DNA from: Tenacibaculum finnmarkense
Lineage (GTDB): Bacteria; Bacteroidota; Bacteroidia; Flavobacteriales; Flavobacteriaceae
NCBI RefSeq assembly: GCF_900239185.1
Contig: NZ_OENA01000023.1
Location: 124,001-188,000, forward strand
Reading direction: 5' to 3'
DNA length: 64,000 nucleotides
The notes under the pieces are model-generated. The model did no database searches. It was given only the letters and a program-made list of their open reading frames with translations, and was not told the origin of the DNA. This document shows, in pieces, positions 36,120-44,268 of this stretch (within the stretch, counting starts at the first letter, position 1; the number at the start of each line of letters is the position of its first letter). Made by a program: the position numbers and the translations under genes.

Positions 36120-38780
36120 TTAAAAACTATATTTTATTTTTAATAATATAAATCTTGGCAATAATTTGTATTCAATCTTTGAAGTACTTACATCGTTTAT
36201 TGAATATTTATTAAAATTTTTAATATTTAATAAATTTTTTCCTGTGAGCCCTACATTTAATTTTTTGTATTTTTTAAATTTATAATTGACTTCAAAATCC
36301 GAAAAATAATATGCTGTATTTACTTTTGAATTACCAAAAAGATAACGTTCATTTTTTATTTCAAAAGTTAAATTATTATCAATTCTAAATAATAAATCTA
36401 AAAAACTAACATTACTTAGTGCCTTAAAAATGTTTGTATTTACTTTTGTTCTGCTTCTAATCCATTTTGTTCCTATATGGTAATTAAAAACTCCATTAAA
36501 ACCTGAGCGCAATTCTAATTGGTAATTATAATTATTTGTAATTATGTTTCTTTGTTTAGAGTTGTTTACTGTATTATTAAATTTACTTTTTGAATAGTTT
36601 AAGTTTAGTCTAAGATTAGACGCTAAGCTTTTAAAATAATATTCTATTTTATAGCTAACATATAATACGTCGCTATTTTTTGATATGGTTTTTTCATACT
36701 GATAAAAATTTTGAGTTACCTGTGCATTTGTTGAAAAAAAATCATGGTTCTTTTTATAAGTGATAAAAAAATCTGTAAAAAAGCTACTATTCCAATTTCC
36801 TAATTGATAATTAAAAGTAACATTAGAAGCTTCTAATTGATTAAATGCACCTGTTCCTTTAGAAAAATAACGGAAACCTTTTAATACATAACCGTTATAA
36901 ACATCTAAAATATTTGCATTTTTAGTTGTGTATGAATAGGATAACCTCACGTTATTTTTTTTGTTAACTACCCAATTAAGAGCTATTTTAGGATTTATAA
37001 AGAAGGGGGTATTTTTACTTGTTTTTGTTCTATTTTTTAATTGATTAAATATGGTATGTATTTCTAAGTTCCCTATCAAATCAAAATTATCAATTTTATA
37101 TACATATTTTCCTTTTAAATATGTGTCGTTTATTTGATATGATGTTTTATTTTGATATCCTTTTGGAGTACTTAAAAGAATATTTTCTTTTAATAATGAA
37201 AATTTAGTATTTAATATATCAGTACGATATTGATTACCTACTTGAAGTTCTAATAAGTCTTTGTTTTTTTTTCTATTTAACAAATGTGCATTAAAACCAA
37301 TAAATTGCATGTGATTATTGGCTGTTTGTTTTACATTATTTCCTTTAGAGAACTTAGGTAGTAGATTTTGATAAAAAAACTGATTTGTACGATACTTTTG
37401 AGGAGCTTTTTTATCTATAAAGCGCCCTGTTAATAAAAATACTTTGCTTTTATTTATTTTATTGGTGCACACTATTTTCTCATCAAATAAAGTGTATTTA
37501 TTTTCTAAGTTTTGAATAGTTGAATTTCCATTAAAAATTAAGTCCGTAACACTACCTTCAACATTACTGCTGTATTTTGTAGTACTTTTTATTTTTGCTT
37601 TTTTAGATATATTGTAAAAAAAATCAACCTTAGCGAAAGTTGTTCTTTTTTGATTTCTAAATTTTTGCTTTTCATAATTTGTAAAACTAAGCTCCTTGGT
37701 ATTTATACTTGTTGTACTGCTATTAAACAAATCTGTTTTATCCCAATTAACAAAAGCAAGAGTTTTTATTTTTATTTTTTTTGTTATATTAACAATTGTA
37801 TTTAATGACACCAATTTTGAATTATTAAAATTGGTTCTACTTTTTTTAAAATCAGTTACAGGAGCAGCTATGTTTAATACATTATAAAACTTTTGTGTAT
37901 CGCCAATACTTATTTCGTCTTGACGATATGGAGCTATTAAATTTAATATATTCCCTGTAGCATTAAAACCAACAGTATTAAAATTGGTTAAAAGATAATG
38001 TTTACTTTTTTTACCAAAATTCATTAAATTAGTTTTTAAGTTATAAAAACTACTGTTTCCGATACCAGAATTAGCTTCTACATTTCCAAACCAAACTCGT
38101 TTAGCTTTTTCATTTAATTTTAAATTTAATGCTATTTTATTACTTTCTTCAATTCCTTTTAAGAGGCTATTATTTGAATAATTTTTAAGTACTTCTATTT
38201 CATCAATAGGATCTGATGGCATGTTTTTAGATAGAATTTGATAGCCTCTTTCAAAGAAATCTTCTCCATCAACCATTAATTTATCTATTTCTTGTTTACC
38301 TACCTTTATGACCCCATCATTATCAACCGTTATTCCTGGTATTTTTTTCAATAAGTCTTCAATACTTTGCTCATTTCCTTGTTTAAAACTTGATGCTTTA
38401 TAACGAATTGTATCATTCTTAATAACAATTGATTTTTGAGCTTCAATGAATACCTCATTTAGTTGTAAAGTTTCTTCAATTAAAATAAAATTTTTGTTTT
38501 TTTTTATATTTAAACTATCTATAGCTACTGAAACAGCCTTATACCCTAAAGAGGTCACTTTTATGTATAGCTTTTTTTTTGATGGTACACTTATTTGATA
38601 TTCACCTTTTTGATTGGTGCTTGTATATGCTACAATTTTTTTTGTTGTATTTTCTTTTATTAAAATATTACCGTAAGCAATAGGGTTATTTTGTATGTCT
38701 TTAACAGTACCTTTTAATAGTTTTTGACTATTAACTATAAGTACTTGAAAAAAAAACAGAAGTATACTTATTTTATTCAT
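36120..38780 (-). CDS. Outer-membrane beta-barrel protein with carboxypeptidase-like domain
   Basis: The protein has 886 residues with a signal peptide (about 1-18), a CarboxypepD_reg-like beta sandwich (about 19-105: LKGTVKDIQNNPIAYGNILI), a plug-like region (about 130-215: SIEDLLKKIPGITVDNDGVI, DGEDFFERG) and a long barrel ending in the aromatic residue typical of outer-membrane proteins (KIKYSF). It resembles TonB-dependent-receptor relatives without a clear TonB box. The next gene, 16 bases downstream towards its own start, is a GLPGLI protein; such pairs recur in Flavobacteria. Substrate unknown. Confidence 0.85.
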   Translation of the reverse strand: MNKISILLFFFQVLIVNSQKLLKGTVKDIQNNPIAYGNILIKENTTKKIVAYTSTNQKGEYQISVPSKKKLYIKVTSLGYKAVSVAIDSLNIKKNKNFILIEETLQLNEVFIEAQKSIVIKNDTIRYKASSFKQGNEQSIEDLLKKIPGITVDNDGVIKVGKQEIDKLMVDGEDFFERGYQILSKNMPSDPIDEIEVLKNYSNNSLLKGIEESNKIALNLKLNEKAKRVWFGNVEANSGIGNSSFYNLKTNLMNFGKKSKHYLLTNFNTVGFNATGNILNLIAPYRQDEISIGDTQKFYNVLNIAAPVTDFKKSRTNFNNSKLVSLNTIVNITKKIKIKTLAFVNWDKTDLFNSSTTSINTKELSFTNYEKQKFRNQKRTTFAKVDFFYNISKKAKIKSTTKYSSNVEGSVTDLIFNGNSTIQNLENKYTLFDEKIVCTNKINKSKVFLLTGRFIDKKAPQKYRTNQFFYQNLLPKFSKGNNVKQTANNHMQFIGFNAHLLNRKKNKDLLELQVGNQYRTDILNTKFSLLKENILLSTPKGYQNKTSYQINDTYLKGKYVYKIDNFDLIGNLEIHTIFNQLKNRTKTSKNTPFFINPKIALNWVVNKKNNVRLSYSYTTKNANILDVYNGYVLKGFRYFSKGTGAFNQLEASNVTFNYQLGNWNSSFFTDFFITYKKNHDFFSTNAQVTQNFYQYEKTISKNSDVLYVSYKIEYYFKSLASNLRLNLNYSKSKFNNTVNNSKQRNIITNNYNYQLELRSGFNGVFNYHIGTKWIRSRTKVNTNIFKALSNVSFLDLLFRIDNNLTFEIKNERYLFGNSKVNTAYYFSDFEVNYKFKKYKKLNVGLTGKNLLNIKNFNKYSINDVSTSKIEYKLLPRFILLKIKYSF

Positions 38781-38796
38781 TTAGTATATGTAAAAT

Positions 38797-39642
38797 TTAC
38801 AATTTACTCTTGTTTTTTTTAGCTCTTGCTTTTGCAATTTTTAAGATTCTTTTTCTTCCAAAAATTTCTAAATTCTTACCTTCAACACTACACCCCATAC
38901 ATTCTGGAATAAAAGAACTACTACTTCCTTGACCTCTTTTACTATCGTATTTTTTAATATCCTCAATAATTAATCGTTCATCTTCTACAATATATTGATT
39001 AATTGTCATGGCATTTTTAAGATTTTTTATGTCAAAAGGAATTTTACATTTCTTTTTTGTGCTAACATCAACTTTTACTGCTATTATTTGCCATAATTTT
39101 TTTGAATCGTATACCTCTAAAATAAGCCCTGGTAATCCTTTAAATTTCCATGGACCGAATGATGAAGCTATTTCTGTAGTAAACCAAGCAATAAATGTTC
39201 TTCCTCTAAACCTAATACTGGCATTTTGGCAAGTAAACTTCCCTATCTTTTTAGTTTCTCCTAATAATTTCCATCGCCAACCAAAAGCATTTTCTTTAAT
39301 AGTTAATGTTTTAGCCCAACTTGTATCTGAAAAAAAAGTTTCTTTTTTAGTAGCATAGACATATTCATCATCTTTATTAGGCGTTTCTACCAATGTAATA
39401 ACAACATCTTCATTTATATTATTTAAAGCTGACTCGTCTATATCTTTTAAATAAGGCTTTGCTTCTTTACCTGTAATATACTTAGCATAAGAGGCTTCTT
39501 CATTAAACATTGTGGTTAAAATAGTTTGATAAAATAAGCTAATGTTTGATGTTTCTTTATAAACTACTTTACCACAAATGCTTTGTGAATTACTAGTATA
39601 GATACTACAAAACAATACTATGATACTTATGTGTTTTTTCAT
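38797..39642 (-). CDS. GLPGLI family protein
   Basis: This is a secreted protein of 281 residues with a signal peptide (about 1-19). The family-defining motif occurs as GPWKFKGLPGLILEVYD near residue 170; other typical stretches are CQNASIRFRGRTFIAWFT and DTSWAKTLTIKENAFGW. The biochemical role of GLPGLI proteins is unknown. It lies upstream of the outer-membrane barrel gene on the same strand, and the pair probably acts together in the periplasm or outer membrane. Confidence 0.92.
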   Translation of the reverse strand: MKKHISIIVLFCSIYTSNSQSICGKVVYKETSNISLFYQTILTTMFNEEASYAKYITGKEAKPYLKDIDESALNNINEDVVITLVETPNKDDEYVYATKKETFFSDTSWAKTLTIKENAFGWRWKLLGETKKIGKFTCQNASIRFRGRTFIAWFTTEIASSFGPWKFKGLPGLILEVYDSKKLWQIIAVKVDVSTKKKCKIPFDIKNLKNAMTINQYIVEDERLIIEDIKKYDSKRGQGSSSSFIPECMGCSVEGKNLEIFGRKRILKIAKARAKKNKSKL

Positions 39643-39662
39643 TATATTTTTTTTATAAAAGC

Positions 39663-39688
39663 AGTTTGCTAATAAAATTTAGCAAACT
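39663..39688 (-). terminator. Hairpin after the small secreted protein gene
   Basis: AGTTTGCTAA pairs with TTAGCAAACT over a 6-base loop. It stands between the 105-residue protein gene and the GLPGLI gene, so the former may be transcribed in excess of the latter. Confidence 0.65.
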
Positions 39689-39722
39689 ACCTTTAGTTTT
39701 ATTTTCTTTAAGATGTTACCTC

Positions 39723-40040
39723 TTAAAGTAATTTTACTCCAGCACCTTTTTCTTCAAATTTAACAGGGTGAGTAGGAGCAAGTATTTTTTCATCTAACGG
39801 CACCGGTAAATACTTTACAACCACACCACTACATGTTTCTCTTCTACAGAATGTCCACTTTTTTTTACCACCAACTAATCTATATCTGCAATGAGTTATG
39901 GTACAAAATTCTGTAATAGCTACTTCTTCTTTAGATTCAACAGCCTCAGTTTTCTTCGATGCTTTTTTAACAGGATTACCTGCATACGTAAATACACCTG
40001 ATATAAGTACAAATACGAAAGTAATTAATAAATTTTTCAT
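39723..40040 (-). CDS. Small secreted protein with four cysteines, unknown function
   Basis: The product has 105 residues: signal peptide about 1-20 (ending TYAG), a Lys/Glu-rich linker, then a compact segment with four cysteines (EFCTITHCRY, WTFCRRETCSG) and a short tail. The paired Cys spacing could hold two disulfides or a metal. I do not recognise the family. It lies just upstream of the GLPGLI and barrel genes, which makes it a candidate ligand or partner of that system; this is inference. Confidence 0.75.
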   Translation of the reverse strand: MKNLLITFVFVLISGVFTYAGNPVKKASKKTEAVESKEEVAITEFCTITHCRYRLVGGKKKWTFCRRETCSGVVVKYLPVPLDEKILAPTHPVKFEEKGAGVKLL

Positions 40041-40425
40041 TTTATATTCATTTTAATTAAACACTTACTCTTTTAAGGCTTTTCAGTTTCCACCTAATTT
40101 GTTGCAACAAATGTTTTGATACGTAAATATATATATATATATACTGAAAACTAAGTACTTTTATTAAGTTAATTTAATTGAATCTGAAATCTTTTAAAAT
40201 TTTTGTTAACCTAAACTTGCTTTAAGTTCTCTTTCTTAATACCTGACTCTATGAGTGATGAGATTCTGAAATAAATTCAAAATGACACTTATTCTTCAAT
40301 ATCATTAAAAAAATTGTTGATACTTTGTTAAAAACAGATTAATTAATAACCTCATAATGAATATATTTGCTATTAGTAGACCTTATAAAATTAAGGCGCT
40401 GAAAATTCCCTTACAATAACATTTA
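40041..40425. other. Intergenic stretch with TA tract and decayed repeat
   Basis: A run of alternating T and A lies at 40127-40144. Bases 40240-40290 hold GAGATTCTGAAATAAATTC followed by AAAATGACAC, a degenerate half of the MITE-like repeat. I see no gene. Confidence 0.6.
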
Positions 40426-41247
40426 TTATCTTATAATATGAATATCTCGCTGTGGAAACGGAATTGAAATATGGTGTTCTCTAAATAGTTCATCAATTTT
40501 AAAACGCAAATCACTTTTAGGTATTTGTGCCTGAAAACTATCATTTAAAGTGAATATTAATTTAAAATCTAACGAGCTGTCTCCAAAATTTTCAAAAATT
40601 ACTAAAGGAGCAGGATGCTGATATACCTTCGGATGTTCGGTTGCTGCTTTTAATAATAATTCTTTTACCAATTGAACATCGCTACCATAAGCAACCCCTA
40701 CTTTTACACTTTCACGCGTTGTAGTACCGTTTTGCGTCCAATTATACAGGCTACTTGTTAAATATTTATGATTCGGAATTACCAGTACTTTATTATCAAT
40801 AGTTACCGCACGGGTGGTTCTTAATTTTATCTCTTCTACCCTACCTACTTTATCATCTAACTCAATAATATCGCCTACATGTACACTTTGATCTATAATA
40901 ATAAAAATACCTGATATTATATCTTGAAAAAAAGTTTGCAATGCCAAACCAACTCCAATTAATAAGGCTGCTGAAGCTGCAAATATAGCTGTTACATTTA
41001 CGCCTAATGAATTTAAGGTGGTTAAGAAAATAATAATATATAACAACCAACTAGCAAAAGAAAAAACAGTGCTAAACTTGTTTTCGTCTTCATTTTGAAG
41101 TCTTTTTTTAACAAATTTCTCAAAATATTTTAATAAAAAAGATGCCAAAATTAGTATAACTATTAGCATTAAAACTGCTTTAATACTAATGCCTATTTCT
41201 TTGTTAAATTGAAGCGTATAGTTCAATATTTTATTCAATTCTTTCAT
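40426..41247 (-). CDS. Small-conductance mechanosensitive channel (MscS family)
   Basis: The 273-residue protein opens under membrane tension to release solutes. Three membrane segments occupy about residues 20-125; the pore-lining helix has the Ala/Gly pattern (AASAALLIGVGLALQTFFQDIISG). The cytoplasmic beta domain follows (GDIIELDDKVGRVEEIKLRTT), then the C-terminal alpha/beta part. It is transcribed alone, with a terminator from the ABC operon upstream. Confidence 0.93.
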   Translation of the reverse strand: MKELNKILNYTLQFNKEIGISIKAVLMLIVILILASFLLKYFEKFVKKRLQNEDENKFSTVFSFASWLLYIIIFLTTLNSLGVNVTAIFAASAALLIGVGLALQTFFQDIISGIFIIIDQSVHVGDIIELDDKVGRVEEIKLRTTRAVTIDNKVLVIPNHKYLTSSLYNWTQNGTTTRESVKVGVAYGSDVQLVKELLLKAATEHPKVYQHPAPLVIFENFGDSSLDFKLIFTLNDSFQAQIPKSDLRFKIDELFREHHISIPFPQRDIHIIR

Positions 41248-41284
41248 GGAACTAAAATTATAATAAATTGTTCATTTTAGCCAC

Positions 41285-41318
41285 AAAAAAAGCAGTTATT
41301 TTAATAATAACTGCTTTT
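41285..41318 (-). terminator. Terminator of the ABC exporter operon
   Basis: AGCAGTTATT pairs perfectly with AATAACTGCT over a 5-base loop, flanked by A and T runs. It lies just after the ABC permease stop codon and before the MscS gene. Confidence 0.85.
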
Positions 41319-41346
41319 CATATTTAATTAATTTAGTGCATCGATT

Positions 41347-42666
41347 TTAACTACCGTAACGCATCCATTTCCATAAATCTTTATAGGTTGGTTTTTTACC
41401 ATACATTAAAATACCTACTCGGTAAATTTTTGCAGCAACCCACACAATTGCTATAAAACTAAGGACTAACAATAGCATTGATAACGCAATTTCCCACCAA
41501 GCAACACCAAAAGGCACACGCATTAGCATTACAATTGGCGATGTTAACGGAATATAAGAAAAAATTACAGAAACAGGACCATGTGGGTCATTAACCACCG
41601 TAAAAGCACCCACATAAACAGCTAACATTAAAGGAAGCATAATTGGCGTCATAAATTGTTGCGTATCGGTTTCGTTATCTACTGCTGCTCCAACAGCTGC
41701 AAATAAAGAACTGTACAGCATATATCCTCCTAAAAAGTAAAATATAAATAAGAAAAATAAGGTAAACCAAGGTAATTTTCTGATTTCTAAAAATAACTCG
41801 GCTTTATTTCCCATTAATGCTTGCATTTTTGCCACTTGATTGGCATCAATATCTTGCGAAAAAACCTGTGAAGTATCAATTCCTATAAATAAAGAAACGA
41901 CGACAGCTCCAAGTAATAATAAAACTCCCCATATAAAAAACTGTAACAATCCTGCGGCTCCGTTTCCTACAATTTTACCCAACATTAATTGAAAAGGCTT
42001 TACTGATGATACAATTACCTCTACAATCCTACTGGTTTTTTCTTCAATAACACTACGCATTACCGATGTTCCGTACAAAATCATAAACATCATTAATAAA
42101 TAACCAGCAATGGTTCCTACACCAATTTTCATGTTATTAATCATTTTTGATGATTTTTCACCCGAAAAATTATACATTTTTATATCCGAAGAAATTTTAG
42201 CGGCTTTTATTTTTTCTAAATTAATGCCTAATTCCTTCATCTTTAAATTTCGTAAATGCGTATTTACGTTGCGCTCTATGTTTTCTATGGTATTTAAACC
42301 TGGCGTATCTTTTGAATAAAATTCTACTGAATTTGCCAACAATTCTAAACTATCTTGTTTGGGGATAATTAAAACACCAAAATGATCGCCTGCTTCTACT
42401 TTCTTTTTAGTTTCTTCGATGCCAAAAGTGGTAAAATCTTTGTATTTTATAGTTTCGGTATCTTTAAAATTATCTTTTGAAAAAATACCTGAATTATCGA
42501 CATATACAATGTCTTTAATTTTCTGATCGTTTTGTTTCATCAAAAAAACAATCAACGCCATCATGGCAATCATTATTACTGGGCTTAAAAAAGTCATCAT
42601 AATAAATGACTTATTTTTAACCTTCGCTTTAAATTCTCTTGCTATTATTAATTGTAACTTACTCAT
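41347..42666 (-). CDS. ABC-2 type permease (NatB-like)
   Basis: This 439-residue protein has one N-terminal membrane segment (about 22-42), a large extracytoplasmic domain (about 45-170) and about six further membrane segments, the layout of NatB/YhaP-type exporters. The typical permease stretch SVIEEKTSRIVEVIVSSVKP lies near residue 213. It forms an exporter with the ATPase gene 6 bases upstream. NatAB of Bacillus extrudes Na+; the substrate here is not known. Confidence 0.9.
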   Translation of the reverse strand: MSKLQLIIAREFKAKVKNKSFIMMTFLSPVIMIAMMALIVFLMKQNDQKIKDIVYVDNSGIFSKDNFKDTETIKYKDFTTFGIEETKKKVEAGDHFGVLIIPKQDSLELLANSVEFYSKDTPGLNTIENIERNVNTHLRNLKMKELGINLEKIKAAKISSDIKMYNFSGEKSSKMINNMKIGVGTIAGYLLMMFMILYGTSVMRSVIEEKTSRIVEVIVSSVKPFQLMLGKIVGNGAAGLLQFFIWGVLLLLGAVVVSLFIGIDTSQVFSQDIDANQVAKMQALMGNKAELFLEIRKLPWFTLFFLFIFYFLGGYMLYSSLFAAVGAAVDNETDTQQFMTPIMLPLMLAVYVGAFTVVNDPHGPVSVIFSYIPLTSPIVMLMRVPFGVAWWEIALSMLLLVLSFIAIVWVAAKIYRVGILMYGKKPTYKDLWKWMRYGS

Positions 42667-42672
42667 TTTCTT

Positions 42673-43602
42673 TTAACTATTTTTACGTATTGACTCAATA
42701 AAGATATCGTTGGCGGTTGGTATTAATTCTACAAAATGTTGCACCTGTCCTTGGGTGGTTAAAAATGACAACAAATCGTTTGCTGAATTTCCTTGGGTTA
42801 ATTGTATTTTTAATTTCAAACCGTCATTTAACAATTTAAAATCGGCAGGTAAAACCTTAAAGTTTTCTTTTAATTTTGCTTCTACTTCGGATGGGTTTGC
42901 CGTATTTACACCTACTTGAAAGGTATTTGTTCTAAATTGACGCTTAATATCGTGTAATTTACCGTCTAATATTTTGTTTGATTTATGAATCAAGGCAATT
43001 TCATCACACATTTCTTCTACCGATTCCATTCTGTGAGTCGAAAAAATAATGGTTGCCCCTTCGTCACGCAATTGCAAAATTTCTTTGGCGATTAGTTGTG
43101 CATTTATCGGGTCGAAACCAGAAAAAGGTTCATCAAAAATTAATAATTTAGGCTGATGCAATACTGTAACAATAAATTGTACTTTTTGCGCCATTCCTTT
43201 TGATAATTCTTCTAATTTTTTATCCCACCAGCTACTAATTTCAAATTTATCGAACCAATATTTAAGGCGTTTTTTTGCTTCGGATTTAGTCATTCCTTTT
43301 AACTGTGCCAAATACAAAGCTTGCTCGCCTACTTTCATTGATTTGTATAAACCACGTTCTTCGGGTAAATATCCGATGTGTTCTATATGATGTGGCGCTA
43401 ACTTTTCGCCATCTAAAATAACTTCACCGCTATCGGGCATGGTAATTTGATTGATAATTCGAATCAACGATGTTTTTCCTGCTCCATTAGGACCCAATAA
43501 ACCGAAAACACTTCCTTTTTCAATACTAAGCGATACATTATTTAACGCCGTATAATCGCCATAACGCTTTACTACATTTTTAATTTCTAATAAATTACCC
43601 AT
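42673..43602 (-). CDS. ABC transporter ATP-binding protein (NatA-like)
   Basis: The 309-residue ATPase shows Walker A GPNGAGKTSL, a modified signature ELSKGMAQKVQ (usual LSGGQ), and Walker B LLIFDEPFSGFDP. A C-terminal extension of about 80 residues (about 230-309) is as in NatA and CcmA relatives. It pairs with the permease gene downstream. It is divergent from the MarR gene, with 191 bases between them that include the MarR operators. Confidence 0.93.
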   Translation of the reverse strand: MGNLLEIKNVVKRYGDYTALNNVSLSIEKGSVFGLLGPNGAGKTSLIRIINQITMPDSGEVILDGEKLAPHHIEHIGYLPEERGLYKSMKVGEQALYLAQLKGMTKSEAKKRLKYWFDKFEISSWWDKKLEELSKGMAQKVQFIVTVLHQPKLLIFDEPFSGFDPINAQLIAKEILQLRDEGATIIFSTHRMESVEEMCDEIALIHKSNKILDGKLHDIKRQFRTNTFQVGVNTANPSEVEAKLKENFKVLPADFKLLNDGLKLKIQLTQGNSANDLLSFLTTQGQVQHFVELIPTANDIFIESIRKNS

Positions 43603-43725
43603 TCTTTTTATCGTGATTTTTTTTTAGTTATTTTTTTAAGCTTGTAACACAAACTTACATATTTTTATACGGATTAGTCATAAGTTTACGCCAAACGTTA
43701 CACTTTACGTAAATGTTAAATTTAC

Positions 43726-43767
43726 TATGCACGCATAATTTTTACAAAAAAATACTATGCACGCATA
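43726..43767. promoter_or_regulatory. Two identical palindromes, probable MarR operators
   Basis: TATGCACGCATA occurs at 43726-43737 and again at 43756-43767, each within the longer identical stretch ACTATGCACGCATAAT. The arms TATGC and GCATA are exact inverted repeats. The centres are 30 bases apart, about three helical turns. The second copy lies 11 bases upstream of the -7 box of the MarR gene, a position fit for repression. Confidence 0.75.
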
Positions 43768-43778
43768 ATAAATTTCTG

Positions 43779-43786
43779 TATCTTTG
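43779..43786 (+). promoter_or_regulatory. -7 box of the marR-fad transcript
   Basis: TATCTTTG matches TAnnTTTG and ends only 7 bases before the ATG at 43794. Transcription would begin at or within a few bases of the start codon, so the message is probably leaderless or nearly so. Confidence 0.65.
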
Positions 43787-43793
43787 GACGAAC

Positions 43794-44252
43794 ATGGATA
43801 AAAATAAATCAATCGATCATCAATTAAGAGCCACTTGGCAAGCTGTTGCAAAAATGTACAATGAGCAAGCTGCAAAGCATGACAGTACCATGGCAACTGC
43901 TTTTGTATTATTAAATATCGATTTTGAAACAGGAACTCCTTCCACCGCACTAGGTCCTTTAATGGGCATGGAACCAACAAGCCTTTCTCGCTTATTAAAA
44001 ACAATGGAAGACAAAGGCGTTATCTGCCGAGAAAAAAATCCCAATGACGGAAGAAGCGTAATTATTAAGCTGACCGATCATGGTAAGGAGATGCGTAAAA
44101 TTTCAAAAGGACATGTGTATCAGTTTAACAATCAAGTAAAAAAACATATTACTGAAGAAGAACTAAACCTTTTCTTTAAAGTAACATCAACCATAAACAA
44201 ACTTATTACAGAAAAGAAGGTGTATATTGATGCCAACAATAAAACTGTATAA
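43794..44252 (+). CDS. MarR-family transcriptional regulator
   Basis: This 152-residue winged-helix protein has the recognition region TSLSRLLKTMEDKGVICREKNPNDGRS, split as TSLSRLLKTMEDKGV and ICREKNPNDGRSVIIKLTDHG. I place the start at MDKNKSIDHQ because an upstream ATG in the same frame (43713) would put the operators and -7 box inside the gene. It is 16 bases ahead of the beta-oxidation operon and probably controls both itself and that operon; acyl-CoA is a natural ligand candidate, which is inference. Confidence 0.88.
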   Translation: MDKNKSIDHQLRATWQAVAKMYNEQAAKHDSTMATAFVLLNIDFETGTPSTALGPLMGMEPTSLSRLLKTMEDKGVICREKNPNDGRSVIIKLTDHGKEMRKISKGHVYQFNNQVKKHITEEELNLFFKVTSTINKLITEKKVYIDANNKTV

Positions 44253-44268
44253 AAAAACCTAAAAACAA

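Noticed and set aside
43713..43793. Longer N-terminus for the MarR protein
   Set aside because: These bases hold two identical operator palindromes and the -7 box, so translation most likely starts at 43794.
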